Assembly (NCBI GenBank): GCA_020725195.1
Contig: DYFL01000026.1
Span: 1 to 32,719 of the forward strand
Length of the DNA stretch: 32,719 nt
Direction of reading: 5' to 3'
Source: Hydrogenophilus sp.
Lineage (GTDB): Bacteria; Pseudomonadota; Gammaproteobacteria; Burkholderiales; Thiobacillaceae
This document shows, one piece after another, positions 9,939 through 17,763 of this stretch; within the stretch, counting starts at the first letter, position 1, and the number at the start of each line of letters is the position of its first letter. A model generated the notes under the pieces. That model saw only the letters and a list, made by a program, of their open reading frames with translations. It was not told the origin of the DNA and did not search any database. The translations under genes and the position numbers were made by a program.

Positions 9939-12203
9939 ATGAAGACGGAGCTCGAGCGGAGGCTCGCATCGGCTCGGCCGGCGCCTGGCGCAGCGGCCGA
10001 GACCAAGGCCGCGCCGGGCAGGGCGGCCGGCCGGGGCCTGCCGCCGGCGGCAGCGGCCGCCCCCGGCTCGATTGCCCAGGCGCAGGACACCCTGGCGCGG
10101 CTCGCCCCCTATCTCAAGGCGGCGGACCTGGAGGACCTGGCCCGGGCCTATCTCTTCTCCGCCCAGGCCCATGCGGGCCAGTTCCGCAAGGACGGCGAGC
10201 CCTACATCACCCACCCCCTGGCGGTGGCCGGCATCCTGGCCGCCCTGCAGATGGACGTGCAGACGCTGATGGCCGCCCTGCTGCACGACGTGGTGGAGGA
10301 CACCGGCATCAGCCTGGAAGACATCGCCGCGGCCTTCGGCCCGCCCGTGGCCGACCTCGTGGAGGGCGTGACCAAGCTCGACAAGATCCACTTCGAGACC
10401 AAGCAGCAGGCCCAGGCCGAGAACTTCCGCAAGATGCTGCTCGCCATGGCGCGCGACGTGCGGGTGATCCTGGTCAAGCTCGCCGACCGGCTGCACAACA
10501 TGCGCACCCTGGAGGCGATGCATACCGGGAAGCGCCAGCGCATCGCCCAGGAGACGCTGGAGATCTACGCCCCCATCGCCAACCGGCTGGGGCTCAACAG
10601 CATCTTCCGGGAGATGGAGGACCTCGCCTTCATGCACCTGCACCCGACGCGCTACCGGGTGCTGGACAAGGCGGTGCAGGCCGCCACCGGCAGCCGCGAG
10701 GAGGCCCTGGAGAAGGTGCGCGCCGCCATCGAGGCGCGGCTCGGGGAGGTGGGCATCGCGGCCGAGGTCTCGGCGCGCAGCAAGCACCTCTACAGCGTCT
10801 ACCGCAAGATGCAGGAGAAGAACCTCACCTTCTCCGAGGTCTACGACATCTACGGCTTCCGCGTCCTGGTCGAGGACGTGCCCGCCTGCTACCTCGCCCT
10901 GGGCGTGCTGCACAGCCTGTACAAGCCCATCCCCGGCAAGTTCAAGGACTACATCGCCATCCCCAAGGCGAACGGCTACCAGTCGCTGCACACCACGCTC
11001 TTCGGCCCCTTCGGCGCGCCCGTGGAGGTGCAGGTCCGCACCCAGGACATGCACCGCATCGCCGAGGCGGGGGTGGCCTCGCACTGGCTCTACAAGTCGG
11101 ACGAGACCGCACTCTCCGAGGTGCAGCGGCGCACCCACCAGTGGCTGCAGAGCCTCCTGGACATCCAGGCCGACAGCCGCGACTCGGCGGAATTCCTCGA
11201 GCACATCAAGGTCGACCTCTTCCCGGACGAGGTCTACGTCTTCACCCCCAAGGGCGAGATCATGGCCCTGCCGCGCGGGGCCACGGTGGTGGACTTCGCC
11301 TACAACGTGCACACCGACATCGGCAACCACTGCGTGGCGGCCCGGGTCAACGGCGAGCCCATGCCGCTTTCCACCCCGCTCGGCAACGGCGACCGCATCG
11401 AGATCATCACCTCGGAGAGCGCCCGGCCCACCCCCACCTGGATCCACTTCGCCGCCACCGGCAAGGCCCGCGCCCACATCCGCAACGCCCTCAAGAAGGC
11501 GCACATGCACGAGTCCGAGGCGCTCGGCCTGCTGCTGCTGAACCGGGCGCTGCGCGGCCTGGGGGTGCCGCCCGGCGAGATCACCGACGCCCAGTGGGAG
11601 CAGCTGGTCAAGGAAGGCGGCAAGAGCCAGGAGGAGATCCTCGCCGACATCGGCCTGGGCAAGAAGCTCGGCCTGGTGGTCGCCCGCCAGCTCCTGGCGC
11701 GGGAGGCGGAGGGCCCGGCCGAGCGCCGCCAGGCCGGCCCCATGCTCATCCGCGGCTCCGAGGGCGTGGCGGTGCGCCTGGGCAAGTGCTGCCGCCCCAT
11801 CCCCGGCGACCCCGTCATCGGCCAGATCAAGAAGGACCAGGGCCTGGTCATCCACACCCACGACTGCAGCCAGGTGCGCCACTACCGCGACGACCCGGAC
11901 AAGTGGGTGGACGTGGAATGGGCCCCGGACATCGAGAAGGCCTTCGACGTCGGCATCAAGATCATCGTCGCCAACCGCCGCGGCGTGCTCGCCCTGGTGG
12001 CCTCCACCATCTCCCACGAGGGCTCCGACATCGACAACGTGCAGATGGACGAGCTCGACGGCAGCAGCCACACCGCCCTCTACTTCACCGTCAAGGTGCA
12101 GAACCGCGTCCACCTCTCCCGCCTCATGCGCAGCCTGCGCGCCCTGCCGGAGGTGGTGCGCATCTACCGGATCAAGGGCAAGGAATCCCGCACCGCGCCA
12201 TAG
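9939..12203 (+). CDS. spoT: Bifunctional (p)ppGpp synthetase/hydrolase SpoT
   Basis: This 754-residue RelA/SpoT homologue makes and degrades the alarmone (p)ppGpp. A low-complexity Ala/Pro first 45 residues precede the HD hydrolase domain, with intact H116-D117 and E120-D121 in LLHDVVEDTG, so hydrolase activity is expected. The synthetase domain follows (YDIYGFRVLV, KDYIAIPKANGYQSLHTT, EVQVRT), then the TGS domain (VYVFTPKGEIMALPRGATVVDFAYNVHT region), a zinc-finger-like stretch (GKCCRPIPGD) and a C-terminal ACT domain. Intact HD residues favour SpoT over RelA. It is co-directional with gmk and rpoZ. A 247-base repeat-bearing gap separates it from the next gene. Confidence 0.95.
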   Translation: MKTELERRLASARPAPGAAAETKAAPGRAAGRGLPPAAAAAPGSIAQAQDTLARLAPYLKAADLEDLARAYLFSAQAHAGQFRKDGEPYITHPLAVAGILAALQMDVQTLMAALLHDVVEDTGISLEDIAAAFGPPVADLVEGVTKLDKIHFETKQQAQAENFRKMLLAMARDVRVILVKLADRLHNMRTLEAMHTGKRQRIAQETLEIYAPIANRLGLNSIFREMEDLAFMHLHPTRYRVLDKAVQAATGSREEALEKVRAAIEARLGEVGIAAEVSARSKHLYSVYRKMQEKNLTFSEVYDIYGFRVLVEDVPACYLALGVLHSLYKPIPGKFKDYIAIPKANGYQSLHTTLFGPFGAPVEVQVRTQDMHRIAEAGVASHWLYKSDETALSEVQRRTHQWLQSLLDIQADSRDSAEFLEHIKVDLFPDEVYVFTPKGEIMALPRGATVVDFAYNVHTDIGNHCVAARVNGEPMPLSTPLGNGDRIEIITSESARPTPTWIHFAATGKARAHIRNALKKAHMHESEALGLLLLNRALRGLGVPPGEITDAQWEQLVKEGGKSQEEILADIGLGKKLGLVVARQLLAREAEGPAERRQAGPMLIRGSEGVAVRLGKCCRPIPGDPVIGQIKKDQGLVIHTHDCSQVRHYRDDPDKWVDVEWAPDIEKAFDVGIKIIVANRRGVLALVASTISHEGSDIDNVQMDELDGSSHTALYFTVKVQNRVHLSRLMRSLRALPEVVRIYRIKGKESRTAP

Positions 12204-12281
12204 GGTGCGGCCTGCGGCAAAGTGTCGCAGCCGACCGGGCGGGCCGACTATCGTCTAGAATCTATTACTTTCGTATTAATC

Positions 12282-12325
12282 CGGAATCCACAGATGCCCC
12301 AGATGGACGCAGGAAAAAATATTCA
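12282..12325. repeat. CAGATG-type repeat fragment in the spoT-GGDEF gap
   Basis: AATCCGGAATCCACAGATG followed by CCCCAGATGGACGCAGG resembles the copies at 7971 and 31653. The surrounding gap (12204-12450) is A+T-richer than the genes. A possible -10 (TAGAAT, about 12255) is present without a convincing -35. A small reading frame across 12222-12428 is mostly repeat and I do not call it a gene. Confidence 0.55.
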
Positions 12326-12450
12326 AAGGCATATGCGACCTACCCCGGACACGTTCAGGCTGGCGCACAGCTTGAAGGCAAGGCCTTGGAACATCCGCGC
12401 AAACCCGCGGATGGGCTGCTCCCTTTAGGCTCGAAGCCCCTTACCCCCGA

Positions 12451-14568
12451 ATGCCCCTCCATATCCCGGCCTGGCTCAACCCCCGTGCCAGTTTCCGCGT
12501 AAGGCTGCTTTTCGCCGTCGCCCTCATCTCGCTGACGATCGTCGTGCTGCTGAGCTGGCTGGTCACCGTGATCGCCGCCGGTCACGTCGGCACCCCCGAG
12601 CGCGCCGGGGAGGTCGCGGCGAGCATGGGGCTGGCCACGCTCCTGGTGGGCCTCTTCTTCGGCGGCCTGGCCCTGCCCATCCTCTGGATCGTGGCGGGGC
12701 GCCTCTCCGGGCCCATGCACGCCATCGCCCGTGCGTCCGACCGCATCCGCTCCGGCCACGAGGAGGAGCACATCCCGGTCTATCCGGGCCGGGACGAGAT
12801 CGCGGTCCTGTCCCAATCCCTGGCCCAGCTGGTCGACGACCTGAAGGACCAGCAGCAGTCCCTCATCGGCAAGAACCAGGAGCTGCAGCTCGCCGCCCAG
12901 GTCTTCGCCTCCAGCACGGAGGGGATCATGATCACGGATGCGGGGCTGCGCATCCTGTCGGTGAACCGGGCCTTCAGCGCCATCACCGGCTACGAGGCCG
13001 CCGACGTGGTCGGCCGGACACCGAGCCTCCTCGCCTCGGGCCAGCACAACCAGGCCTATTACCAGGCCATGTGGGAGGCCATCGCCAAGACCGGCCGCTG
13101 GCAGGGCGAGATCTACAACCGCCGCAAGGACGGCAGCATCTATCCGGAGTGGCTGATCATCACCAGCGCCCGGGACGAGGCCGGTGCGATCACCAACTAC
13201 ATCGGCATCTTCACCGACATCAGCGAGCGCAAGACCACGGAGGAGCGCATCCTCTACCTGGCCAGGCACGACGTGCTCACCGACCTGCCGAACCGGATCT
13301 TCTTCCTGGAGGAGGTCGAGGCCGCCATCGCCGAGGCGCAGGCGACCGGCGGCAAGGCCGCCGTGCTGTTCGTCGACCTGGACCGCTTCAAGTACGTCAA
13401 CGATTCCCTGGGCCACCACCTGGGCGACCTGCTGCTCAAGGAGGCCGCCCGGCGCCTCGGGCGCGTGGCGCAGGACGAGGGCTTCCTCGCCCGCTGGGGC
13501 GGGGACGAATTCGTCGTGCTGGTGCGCCGCGCGGAGGACGCCGACCGGCTCGCCATCCTGGGCCAGTGCATCGGCCACGCCCTGCGCGCCCCCTTCGAGA
13601 TCGCCGGCCACCAGCTCAACCTCACCTCGAGCATCGGCATCGCCGTCTGCCCCGACCACGGCGAGGACCTCATCGCCCTGGCCCGCAACGCAGACACCGC
13701 CATGTTCCACGCCAAGGCGAATGGCCGCGACAACATCGTCTTCTTCACCCAGGACATGAACGAGCGGGCCAACGAGCGCCTGCGCCTGGAGAACGACATC
13801 CGCCGGGCGCTGCCCCTGCAGCAGTTCCACCTCGTCTACCAGCCGCAGGTGGAGCTCGCCAGCGGCCGCGTCGTCGGCGTCGAGGCCCTGCTGCGCTGGC
13901 AGCACCCGGAGCTCGGCCCCATCCCGCCGGCGAAGTTCATCCCCGTGGCGGAGGACACCGGGCTCATCACGGCCATCGGCGAATGGGTCCTGAGGACCGC
14001 CTGCGAGCAGCAGATGCGGTGGGAAGAGGCCTACGGCGTGCCGCTGCGCATGGCGGTCAACCTCTCCCCCGTGCAGTTCCAGCACGGCGACATCGCGCTC
14101 ATGGTGGGCGGCATCGTCAAGGGGCTGGGCATGAACCCGGAGCGGCTCGAACTGGAGATCACCGAGAGCGTGCTCATGGACTCCCAGGACCAGGTCATGA
14201 TCGACCTCTACAACCTGGAGATGACGGGCGTGCAGATCGCCCTGGACGACTTCGGCACCGGCTACTCCAGCCTGCGCTACATCAGCCAGCTCAACATCCA
14301 CAAGATCAAGATCGACCGCAGCTTCGTCGACGGGCTCGCCGAGGGCAGCCAGAACGCCAGCATCGTCGCGGCCATCGTCGCCATGGCCAGGAACCTGGGC
14401 ATCACCCTGCTCGCCGAAGGCATCGAGACCGCCGAGGTCGCCGAACTGCTCATCCGCATGGGCTGCGGGGAGGGCCAGGGCTACCTCTACAGCCGGCCGC
14501 TGCCGCCCGAGGCCATCGAGCGGCTCCTCCAGGACGAGGGGCGCCAGCGATCCCGGCATCTGGCCTGA
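12451..14568 (+). CDS. Membrane PAS-GGDEF-EAL c-di-GMP protein
   Basis: A 705-residue protein with two N-terminal membrane helices (about 18-42 and 58-82), a HAMP-like linker (about 83-135), a PAS domain (about 145-262), a GGDEF domain (about 265-432) and an EAL domain (about 445-700). The cyclase motif GGDEF (350-354) is intact. I see no RxxD inhibitory site before it. The phosphodiesterase domain has EAL at 478-480 and DDFGTGYSSL, so both activities are possible. The segment between the two helices is only about 15 residues, so sensing probably lies in the PAS domain. It sits between spoT and ridA, genes often closer together, and no obvious Shine-Dalgarno is seen, so start choice is provisional. 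Confidence 0.9.
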   Translation: MPLHIPAWLNPRASFRVRLLFAVALISLTIVVLLSWLVTVIAAGHVGTPERAGEVAASMGLATLLVGLFFGGLALPILWIVAGRLSGPMHAIARASDRIRSGHEEEHIPVYPGRDEIAVLSQSLAQLVDDLKDQQQSLIGKNQELQLAAQVFASSTEGIMITDAGLRILSVNRAFSAITGYEAADVVGRTPSLLASGQHNQAYYQAMWEAIAKTGRWQGEIYNRRKDGSIYPEWLIITSARDEAGAITNYIGIFTDISERKTTEERILYLARHDVLTDLPNRIFFLEEVEAAIAEAQATGGKAAVLFVDLDRFKYVNDSLGHHLGDLLLKEAARRLGRVAQDEGFLARWGGDEFVVLVRRAEDADRLAILGQCIGHALRAPFEIAGHQLNLTSSIGIAVCPDHGEDLIALARNADTAMFHAKANGRDNIVFFTQDMNERANERLRLENDIRRALPLQQFHLVYQPQVELASGRVVGVEALLRWQHPELGPIPPAKFIPVAEDTGLITAIGEWVLRTACEQQMRWEEAYGVPLRMAVNLSPVQFQHGDIALMVGGIVKGLGMNPERLELEITESVLMDSQDQVMIDLYNLEMTGVQIALDDFGTGYSSLRYISQLNIHKIKIDRSFVDGLAEGSQNASIVAAIVAMARNLGITLLAEGIETAEVAELLIRMGCGEGQGYLYSRPLPPEAIERLLQDEGRQRSRHLA

Positions 14569-14662
14569 ACCCATTCACGCCGCAGCCCCTCTCCCCCTAC
14601 AATCCGCCTGAGCCGAATCGGCCCGCCCGTGGCCGATGTCCCACCACACTCAGGAGCGCAGC

Positions 14663-15040
14663 ATGACCCAGAGCATCATCGCCACCGCCGAGGCCCCCGC
14701 CGCCATCGGCACCTATTCCCAGGCCGTGAGGGCCGGCGACACCGTCTACCTGTCCGGCCAGATCGGCCTGGACCCCGCCAGCATGCAGCTCGCGGAGGGC
14801 ATCGAGGCGCAGATCCACCGCGTGTTCCGAAACCTGAAGGCGGTGGCCGAGGCCGCGGGCGGCGGCCTCGGGGACGTGGTCAAGCTCAACGTCTTCCTCA
14901 CCGACCTGGGGCATTTCAGCCGCGTCAACGAGATCATGGCCCAGTACTTCGGCGAGCCCTACCCCGCGCGCGCCGCCGTCGGCGTCAAGGAACTGCCCCG
15001 CGGCGCGCTGGTGGAGGCCGACGCCGTCCTGGTGCTCTAA
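14663..15040 (+). CDS. ridA: RidA family enamine/imine deaminase
   Basis: This 125-residue protein of the RidA (YjgF/YER057c) family hydrolyses reactive 2-aminoacrylate-type enamines released by PLP enzymes such as threonine dehydratase. Typical features are [27 protein letters not shown] and the active-site arginine R103 in YPARAAVGV with E118 near the C-terminus. I chose the ATG at 14663, preceded by AGGAG; an upstream in-frame ATG at 14636 would add nine residues without a ribosome site. It lies seven bases ahead of recG. Confidence 0.94.
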   Translation: MTQSIIATAEAPAAIGTYSQAVRAGDTVYLSGQIGLDPASMQLAEGIEAQIHRVFRNLKAVAEAAGGGLGDVVKLNVFLTDLGHFSRVNEIMAQYFGEPYPARAAVGVKELPRGALVEADAVLVL

Positions 15041-15047
15041 GCGGACC

Positions 15048-17630
15048 ATGGCCGGGCGCGCGCCCGAGGTCCACCAGAAACTCGGCTACGCCAGCCCCGC
15101 CGAGCTCGTCCTGCACCTGCCGCTCAGATACGAGGACGAGACCCGTCTCACCCCGCTCTCCGACCTGAGGCCGGGCGAGGCAGTCCTGGTCGAGGGCGTG
15201 GTGGCCCACGCCGAGGTCCAGCACCGGCCGCGCAAGCAGCTGGTCGTGCAGATCGAGGCACCGCCCCATCCCCCCTCTCCCTCCGGGAGAGGGGCTGGGG
15301 GTGAGGGACAGGCCAGACACATCCCGCTGCCGCCCGAAACACTCGAATTCGCTAGGCAACTCAGACGCAACCAGACCGATGTCGAGCAACTCGTCTGGTC
15401 AGTCTTGCGTGATCGCCGTTTGGCCGATGCCAAGTTCCAGCGGCAACGTCCTGTAGGTCCATATTTTCTCGACTTCTACTGCCACGAAAGAAAGCTCGCC
15501 ATCGAGCTCGATGGCGGACAGCACGCCGAACGTGAACACGATCGGAAGCGAGATGCCTTTCTGCAGGCACAAGGCGTCCGTGTATTGCGATTCTGGAATC
15601 ACGATGTGCTGCAGCGTACAGAAGCGGTATTGGAGGCCATATGGCAGGCCCTCCATCCTCCCTCACCCCTAGCCCCTCTCCCGGGGGGAGAGGGGAGGCA
15701 TTCGATCTTTGTCCCTGTCCTCTTCCTCCGCTTCCTCCACTACTACCCCAGCCAGGTCACGCAGCTGAAGCCGGGCGCACAAGTGCGCCTCTTCGGCGAG
15801 GTACGCCAGGGCTATCACGGCCTGGAGATGGTCCACCCCCGCTATCGGCTGGTCGCCCCGGGCGCGCCGCTCACCGCGGCGCTGACCCCGGTCTACCCCA
15901 GCGTCGCGAGCCTTTCCCAGAACGCCCTCCGCAAGGCGGTGGCGGGCGTTCTGGAAGAAGCCGACCTCTCGGAGTCCCTGCCGCCGGGGCTCCCGAGCCG
16001 CCTCGGCCTGCCCGGCTTCGAGTCCGCGGTGCGGCTGCTGCACGCCCCGCCGCCGGACGCCGACCTGCACGCCCTGCAGGCGCGCAGCCACCCGGCCTGG
16101 CGGCGGCTCAAGTTCGACGAGCTCCTCGCCCAGCAGCTCGCGCTGCGCCGCCATGCCCAGGCCCGGCACCGGCTCGCCGCCGCGAGCCTCGCCGACCGCC
16201 ACGGGCTCATCGAGCGGCTCCTCGCCGCCCTGCCCTTCCGCCTCACCGGCGCCCAGCGGCGCTCGCTCGGCGAGATCCTGCGCGACCTCGCGGACACCCA
16301 TCCCATGAACCGGCTGCTGCAGGGCGACGTGGGCAGCGGCAAGACCCTGGTGGCCGCCGGCGCGTGTCTCGCCGCGGTGAGCGCCGGGCACCAGGCGGCG
16401 GTCATGGCGCCGACCGAGATCCTGGCCGAGCAGCACTACCTCAAGTTCCGCGAGTGGCTCGCGCCCCTGGGCATCCGTGTCGCCTGGTTCGCCGCGGCCC
16501 AGAAGGGCAGGGCCAGGCGCGAGGCCCTGGAGGCGGTTTCGAGCGGCGCGGCCCAGGTGGCGGTCGGCACCCATGCCCTCTTCCAGGAGGGCGTCGCCTT
16601 CCGATCGCTCGCCCTGGCGGTCGTCGACGAGCAGCACCGCTTCGGCGTCGCCCAGCGCCTCGCCCTGCGTAACAAGGGGACACCGCCCTCCCCCAATGGC
16701 GGAGAGGCCGGGGTGAGATCGCCTTCCGTGGGAGCGCCTTCAGGCGCGAAGTTCGCGGCTAAAGCCGCTCCCACACCCTCTCCCGAAGGCGGAGAGGAGC
16801 CCCCTCTCGCCCCCCACCTGCTGATGCTGTCCGCCACCCCCATCCCGAGGAGCCTCGCCATGAGCTACCTCGCGGACCTGGACGTCTCGGTCATCGACGA
16901 GCTGCCGCCGGGACGCACGCCCATCGCCACCCGGCTCATCACGATGAACCGCCGCGCAGAGGTGATCGAGCGCCTGCGCCGCTACTGCGCGGACGGCGCC
17001 CAGGCCTACTGGGTCTCGCCGCTCATCGAGGAGTCGCAGAAACTGGAATTGAAGGCCGCCGAGGACACCCATGCCGAGCTCGCCGCCGCGCTCCCGGAGC
17101 TCGCGATCGGCCTGGTGCACGGCCGCATGAAGGCCGAGGAGAAGGCCGCCGTCATGGCCGCCTTCAAGGCGGGCGCGATCCAGCTCCTGGTGGCCACCAC
17201 GGTGATCGAGGTCGGGGTGGACGTGCCCAACGCCGGGCTCATGGTCATCGACCACGCCGAGCGCATGGGCCTCGCCCAGCTGCACCAGCTCAGGGGCCGC
17301 GTGGGCCGCGGCACGCGCGCATCCTCCTGCCTGCTCCTCTATGCCGAGCCCCTGTCGGAAACCGCCCGGCAGCGGCTGCGGATCATCCGGGAAAACCAGG
17401 ACGGCTTCGCCATCGCCCGCGAGGACCTCAAGCTGCGCGGCCCCGGCGAATTCCTCGGCGCGCGCCAGTCGGGCGTGCCCCTGCTGCGCTTCGCCGACCT
17501 GGAGATCGACCTCGACCTCCTGGAGGCCGCCCGCGCCGCCGCCGCCGAGCTCCTGGCCCGCGACCCCGAGGCCGCCCGCCGCCACCTCGCCCGCTGGATG
17601 CCGCGTGGCGAGGCGCTCATGCTGGCCTGA
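15048..17630 (+). CDS. recG: ATP-dependent DNA helicase RecG with two in-frame insertions
   Basis: RecG reverses stalled replication forks and branch-migrates Holliday junctions. The N-terminal wedge region starts normally (HLPLRYEDETRLTPL). Helicase motifs are intact: Walker A GDVGSGKT with K432, DEQH at 527-530, LSATPIPRS, ELPPGRTPI, ATTVIEVGVDVPNA and QLRGRVGRG. At 860 residues it is far longer than the usual roughly 680-700. Two segments explain this. Residues about 71-224 interrupt the wedge OB-fold between VVQIE and LFLRFLHYYPSQ and hold a DUF559 nuclease domain. Residues about 545-588 interrupt the helicase between motifs II and III. Both are translated dispersed repeats and keep the frame. 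Subtracting them leaves about 660 residues. Whether the fused protein works is unknown. Confidence 0.93.
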   Translation: MAGRAPEVHQKLGYASPAELVLHLPLRYEDETRLTPLSDLRPGEAVLVEGVVAHAEVQHRPRKQLVVQIEAPPHPPSPSGRGAGGEGQARHIPLPPETLEFARQLRRNQTDVEQLVWSVLRDRRLADAKFQRQRPVGPYFLDFYCHERKLAIELDGGQHAEREHDRKRDAFLQAQGVRVLRFWNHDVLQRTEAVLEAIWQALHPPSPLAPLPGGEGRHSIFVPVLFLRFLHYYPSQVTQLKPGAQVRLFGEVRQGYHGLEMVHPRYRLVAPGAPLTAALTPVYPSVASLSQNALRKAVAGVLEEADLSESLPPGLPSRLGLPGFESAVRLLHAPPPDADLHALQARSHPAWRRLKFDELLAQQLALRRHAQARHRLAAASLADRHGLIERLLAALPFRLTGAQRRSLGEILRDLADTHPMNRLLQGDVGSGKTLVAAGACLAAVSAGHQAAVMAPTEILAEQHYLKFREWLAPLGIRVAWFAAAQKGRARREALEAVSSGAAQVAVGTHALFQEGVAFRSLALAVVDEQHRFGVAQRLALRNKGTPPSPNGGEAGVRSPSVGAPSGAKFAAKAAPTPSPEGGEEPPLAPHLLMLSATPIPRSLAMSYLADLDVSVIDELPPGRTPIATRLITMNRRAEVIERLRRYCADGAQAYWVSPLIEESQKLELKAAEDTHAELAAALPELAIGLVHGRMKAEEKAAVMAAFKAGAIQLLVATTVIEVGVDVPNAGLMVIDHAERMGLAQLHQLRGRVGRGTRASSCLLLYAEPLSETARQRLRIIRENQDGFAIAREDLKLRGPGEFLGARQSGVPLLRFADLEIDLDLLEAARAAAAELLARDPEAARRHLARWMPRGEALMLA
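15272..15307 (+). repeat. Left 36-base inverted repeat of the DUF559 element
   Basis: This starts CCCCTCTCCC, then CCGGGAGAGGGG, and ends GGGGTGAGGG. Its first part is itself a palindrome (CCCCTCTCCC against GGGAGAGGGG). It matches the reverse complement of 15660-15695 at 34 of 36 positions. Translated in the RecG frame it gives Pro/Ser/Gly-rich residues (PSPSGRGAGGEG). Confidence 0.92.
15660..15695 (-). repeat. Right 36-base inverted repeat of the DUF559 element
   Basis: Inverted partner of 15272-15307, with two mismatches. In the RecG frame it encodes PSPLAPLPGGEG. A 6-base GAGGCA occurs outside each end (15255-15260 and 15695-15700), but the spacing is not a multiple of three and the match may be chance. 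Confidence 0.92.
16680..16811. repeat. Second in-frame repeat insertion in recG, with nested palindrome
   Basis: About 132 bases (RecG residues 545-588) lie between LALRNKG and PHLLMLSATP, where family members have only a short link. The outer parts (about 16687-16717 and 16775-16800) are degenerate CCCTC...GGAGAGG repeats like those around the DUF559 element. Inside, 16728-16774 is a palindrome of the GTGGGAGCG...CGCTCCCAC family found at 35, 1360 and 20886. The right arm keeps the GCGGCTAAAGCCGC core while the left arm reads GCGCCTTCAGGCGC. The nesting suggests two successive insertions. Confidence 0.85.
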
Positions 17631-17693
17631 GCGGCGCGCGTCCGGGCTCGTAACAAAATTGTAAAAAATCAGGCAGTTATCCCAAAAGACATA

Positions 17694-17722
17694 TTCCCGG
17701 CCGGCCCGCGCTTACCTATATT
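17694..17722 (+). promoter_or_regulatory. Weak candidate promoter for the Aer-like receptor
   Basis: TATATT (17717-17722) with a poor -35 (TTCCCG, 17694-17699) and a 17-base spacer, 41 bases ahead of the receptor ATG. A tiny CCCC-GT-GGGG stem followed by TTTTT lies just after it (17723-17737). The gap after recG (17631-17763) also has an A-rich stretch near 17652. No flagellar sigma28 pattern fits. Confidence 0.28.
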
Positions 17723-17763
17723 CCCCGTGGGGTTTTTCACCGCCTCAGCCATGGGAGAACTGT

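Larger units (their letters stand above)
15255..15719 (+). mobile_element. DUF559 nuclease-coding palindromic element inserted in frame in recG
   Basis: The insertion runs from near 15258 to 15719. It is bounded by inverted repeats and encodes RecG residues about 97-202 as a full DUF559 domain, a PD-(D/E)XK/Vsr-like endonuclease fold. Seen motifs are E113, GPYFLDFYC with D142, IELDGGQH with E153 and D155, RDAFLQAQGVRVLRFWN, and a closing helix. No internal start codon with a ribosome site is seen, so it would be made only as part of RecG. In the 240 bases 15361-15600 I count 134 G+C (56%), against 48 of 60 (80%) at 16021-16080, consistent with transfer. No transposase is encoded. DUF559 genes with PSPGGRG-like flanks are familiar in other genomes; how they move is not established. 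Confidence 0.85.

Noticed and set aside
9684-12113. Very long minus-strand reading frame (809 codons) across spoT
   Set aside because: It is a shadow of spoT caused by high G+C and codon bias; composition is low-complexity and no family motif appears. The same holds for long minus frames over 12355-14574 and 25878-28286.
12222-12428. Small gene between spoT and the GGDEF protein
   Set aside because: Its codons are largely repeat DNA, it lacks a ribosome site and matches nothing I recognise.
15048-15070. Truncated or frameshifted RecG N-terminus
   Set aside because: The start looks short against E. coli RecG, but the VHQKLGYASPAELVLHLPLRYEDE region fits the shorter betaproteobacterial style and I see no continuation in another frame.
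15255-15700. GAGGCA target-site duplication of the DUF559 element
   Set aside because: The two copies are 440 bases apart, not a multiple of three, and precise deletion between them would break the recG frame. A 6-base match may be chance.
15255-15719. Intein within RecG
   Set aside because: No Hint-domain blocks, no terminal Cys/Ser and His-Asn splice junction. The insert is a DUF559 domain between DNA repeats.
17652-17690. Flagellar sigma28 promoter before the chemoreceptor
   Set aside because: The A-rich TAAAAAAT does not have a GCCGATAA-like partner at the right distance.
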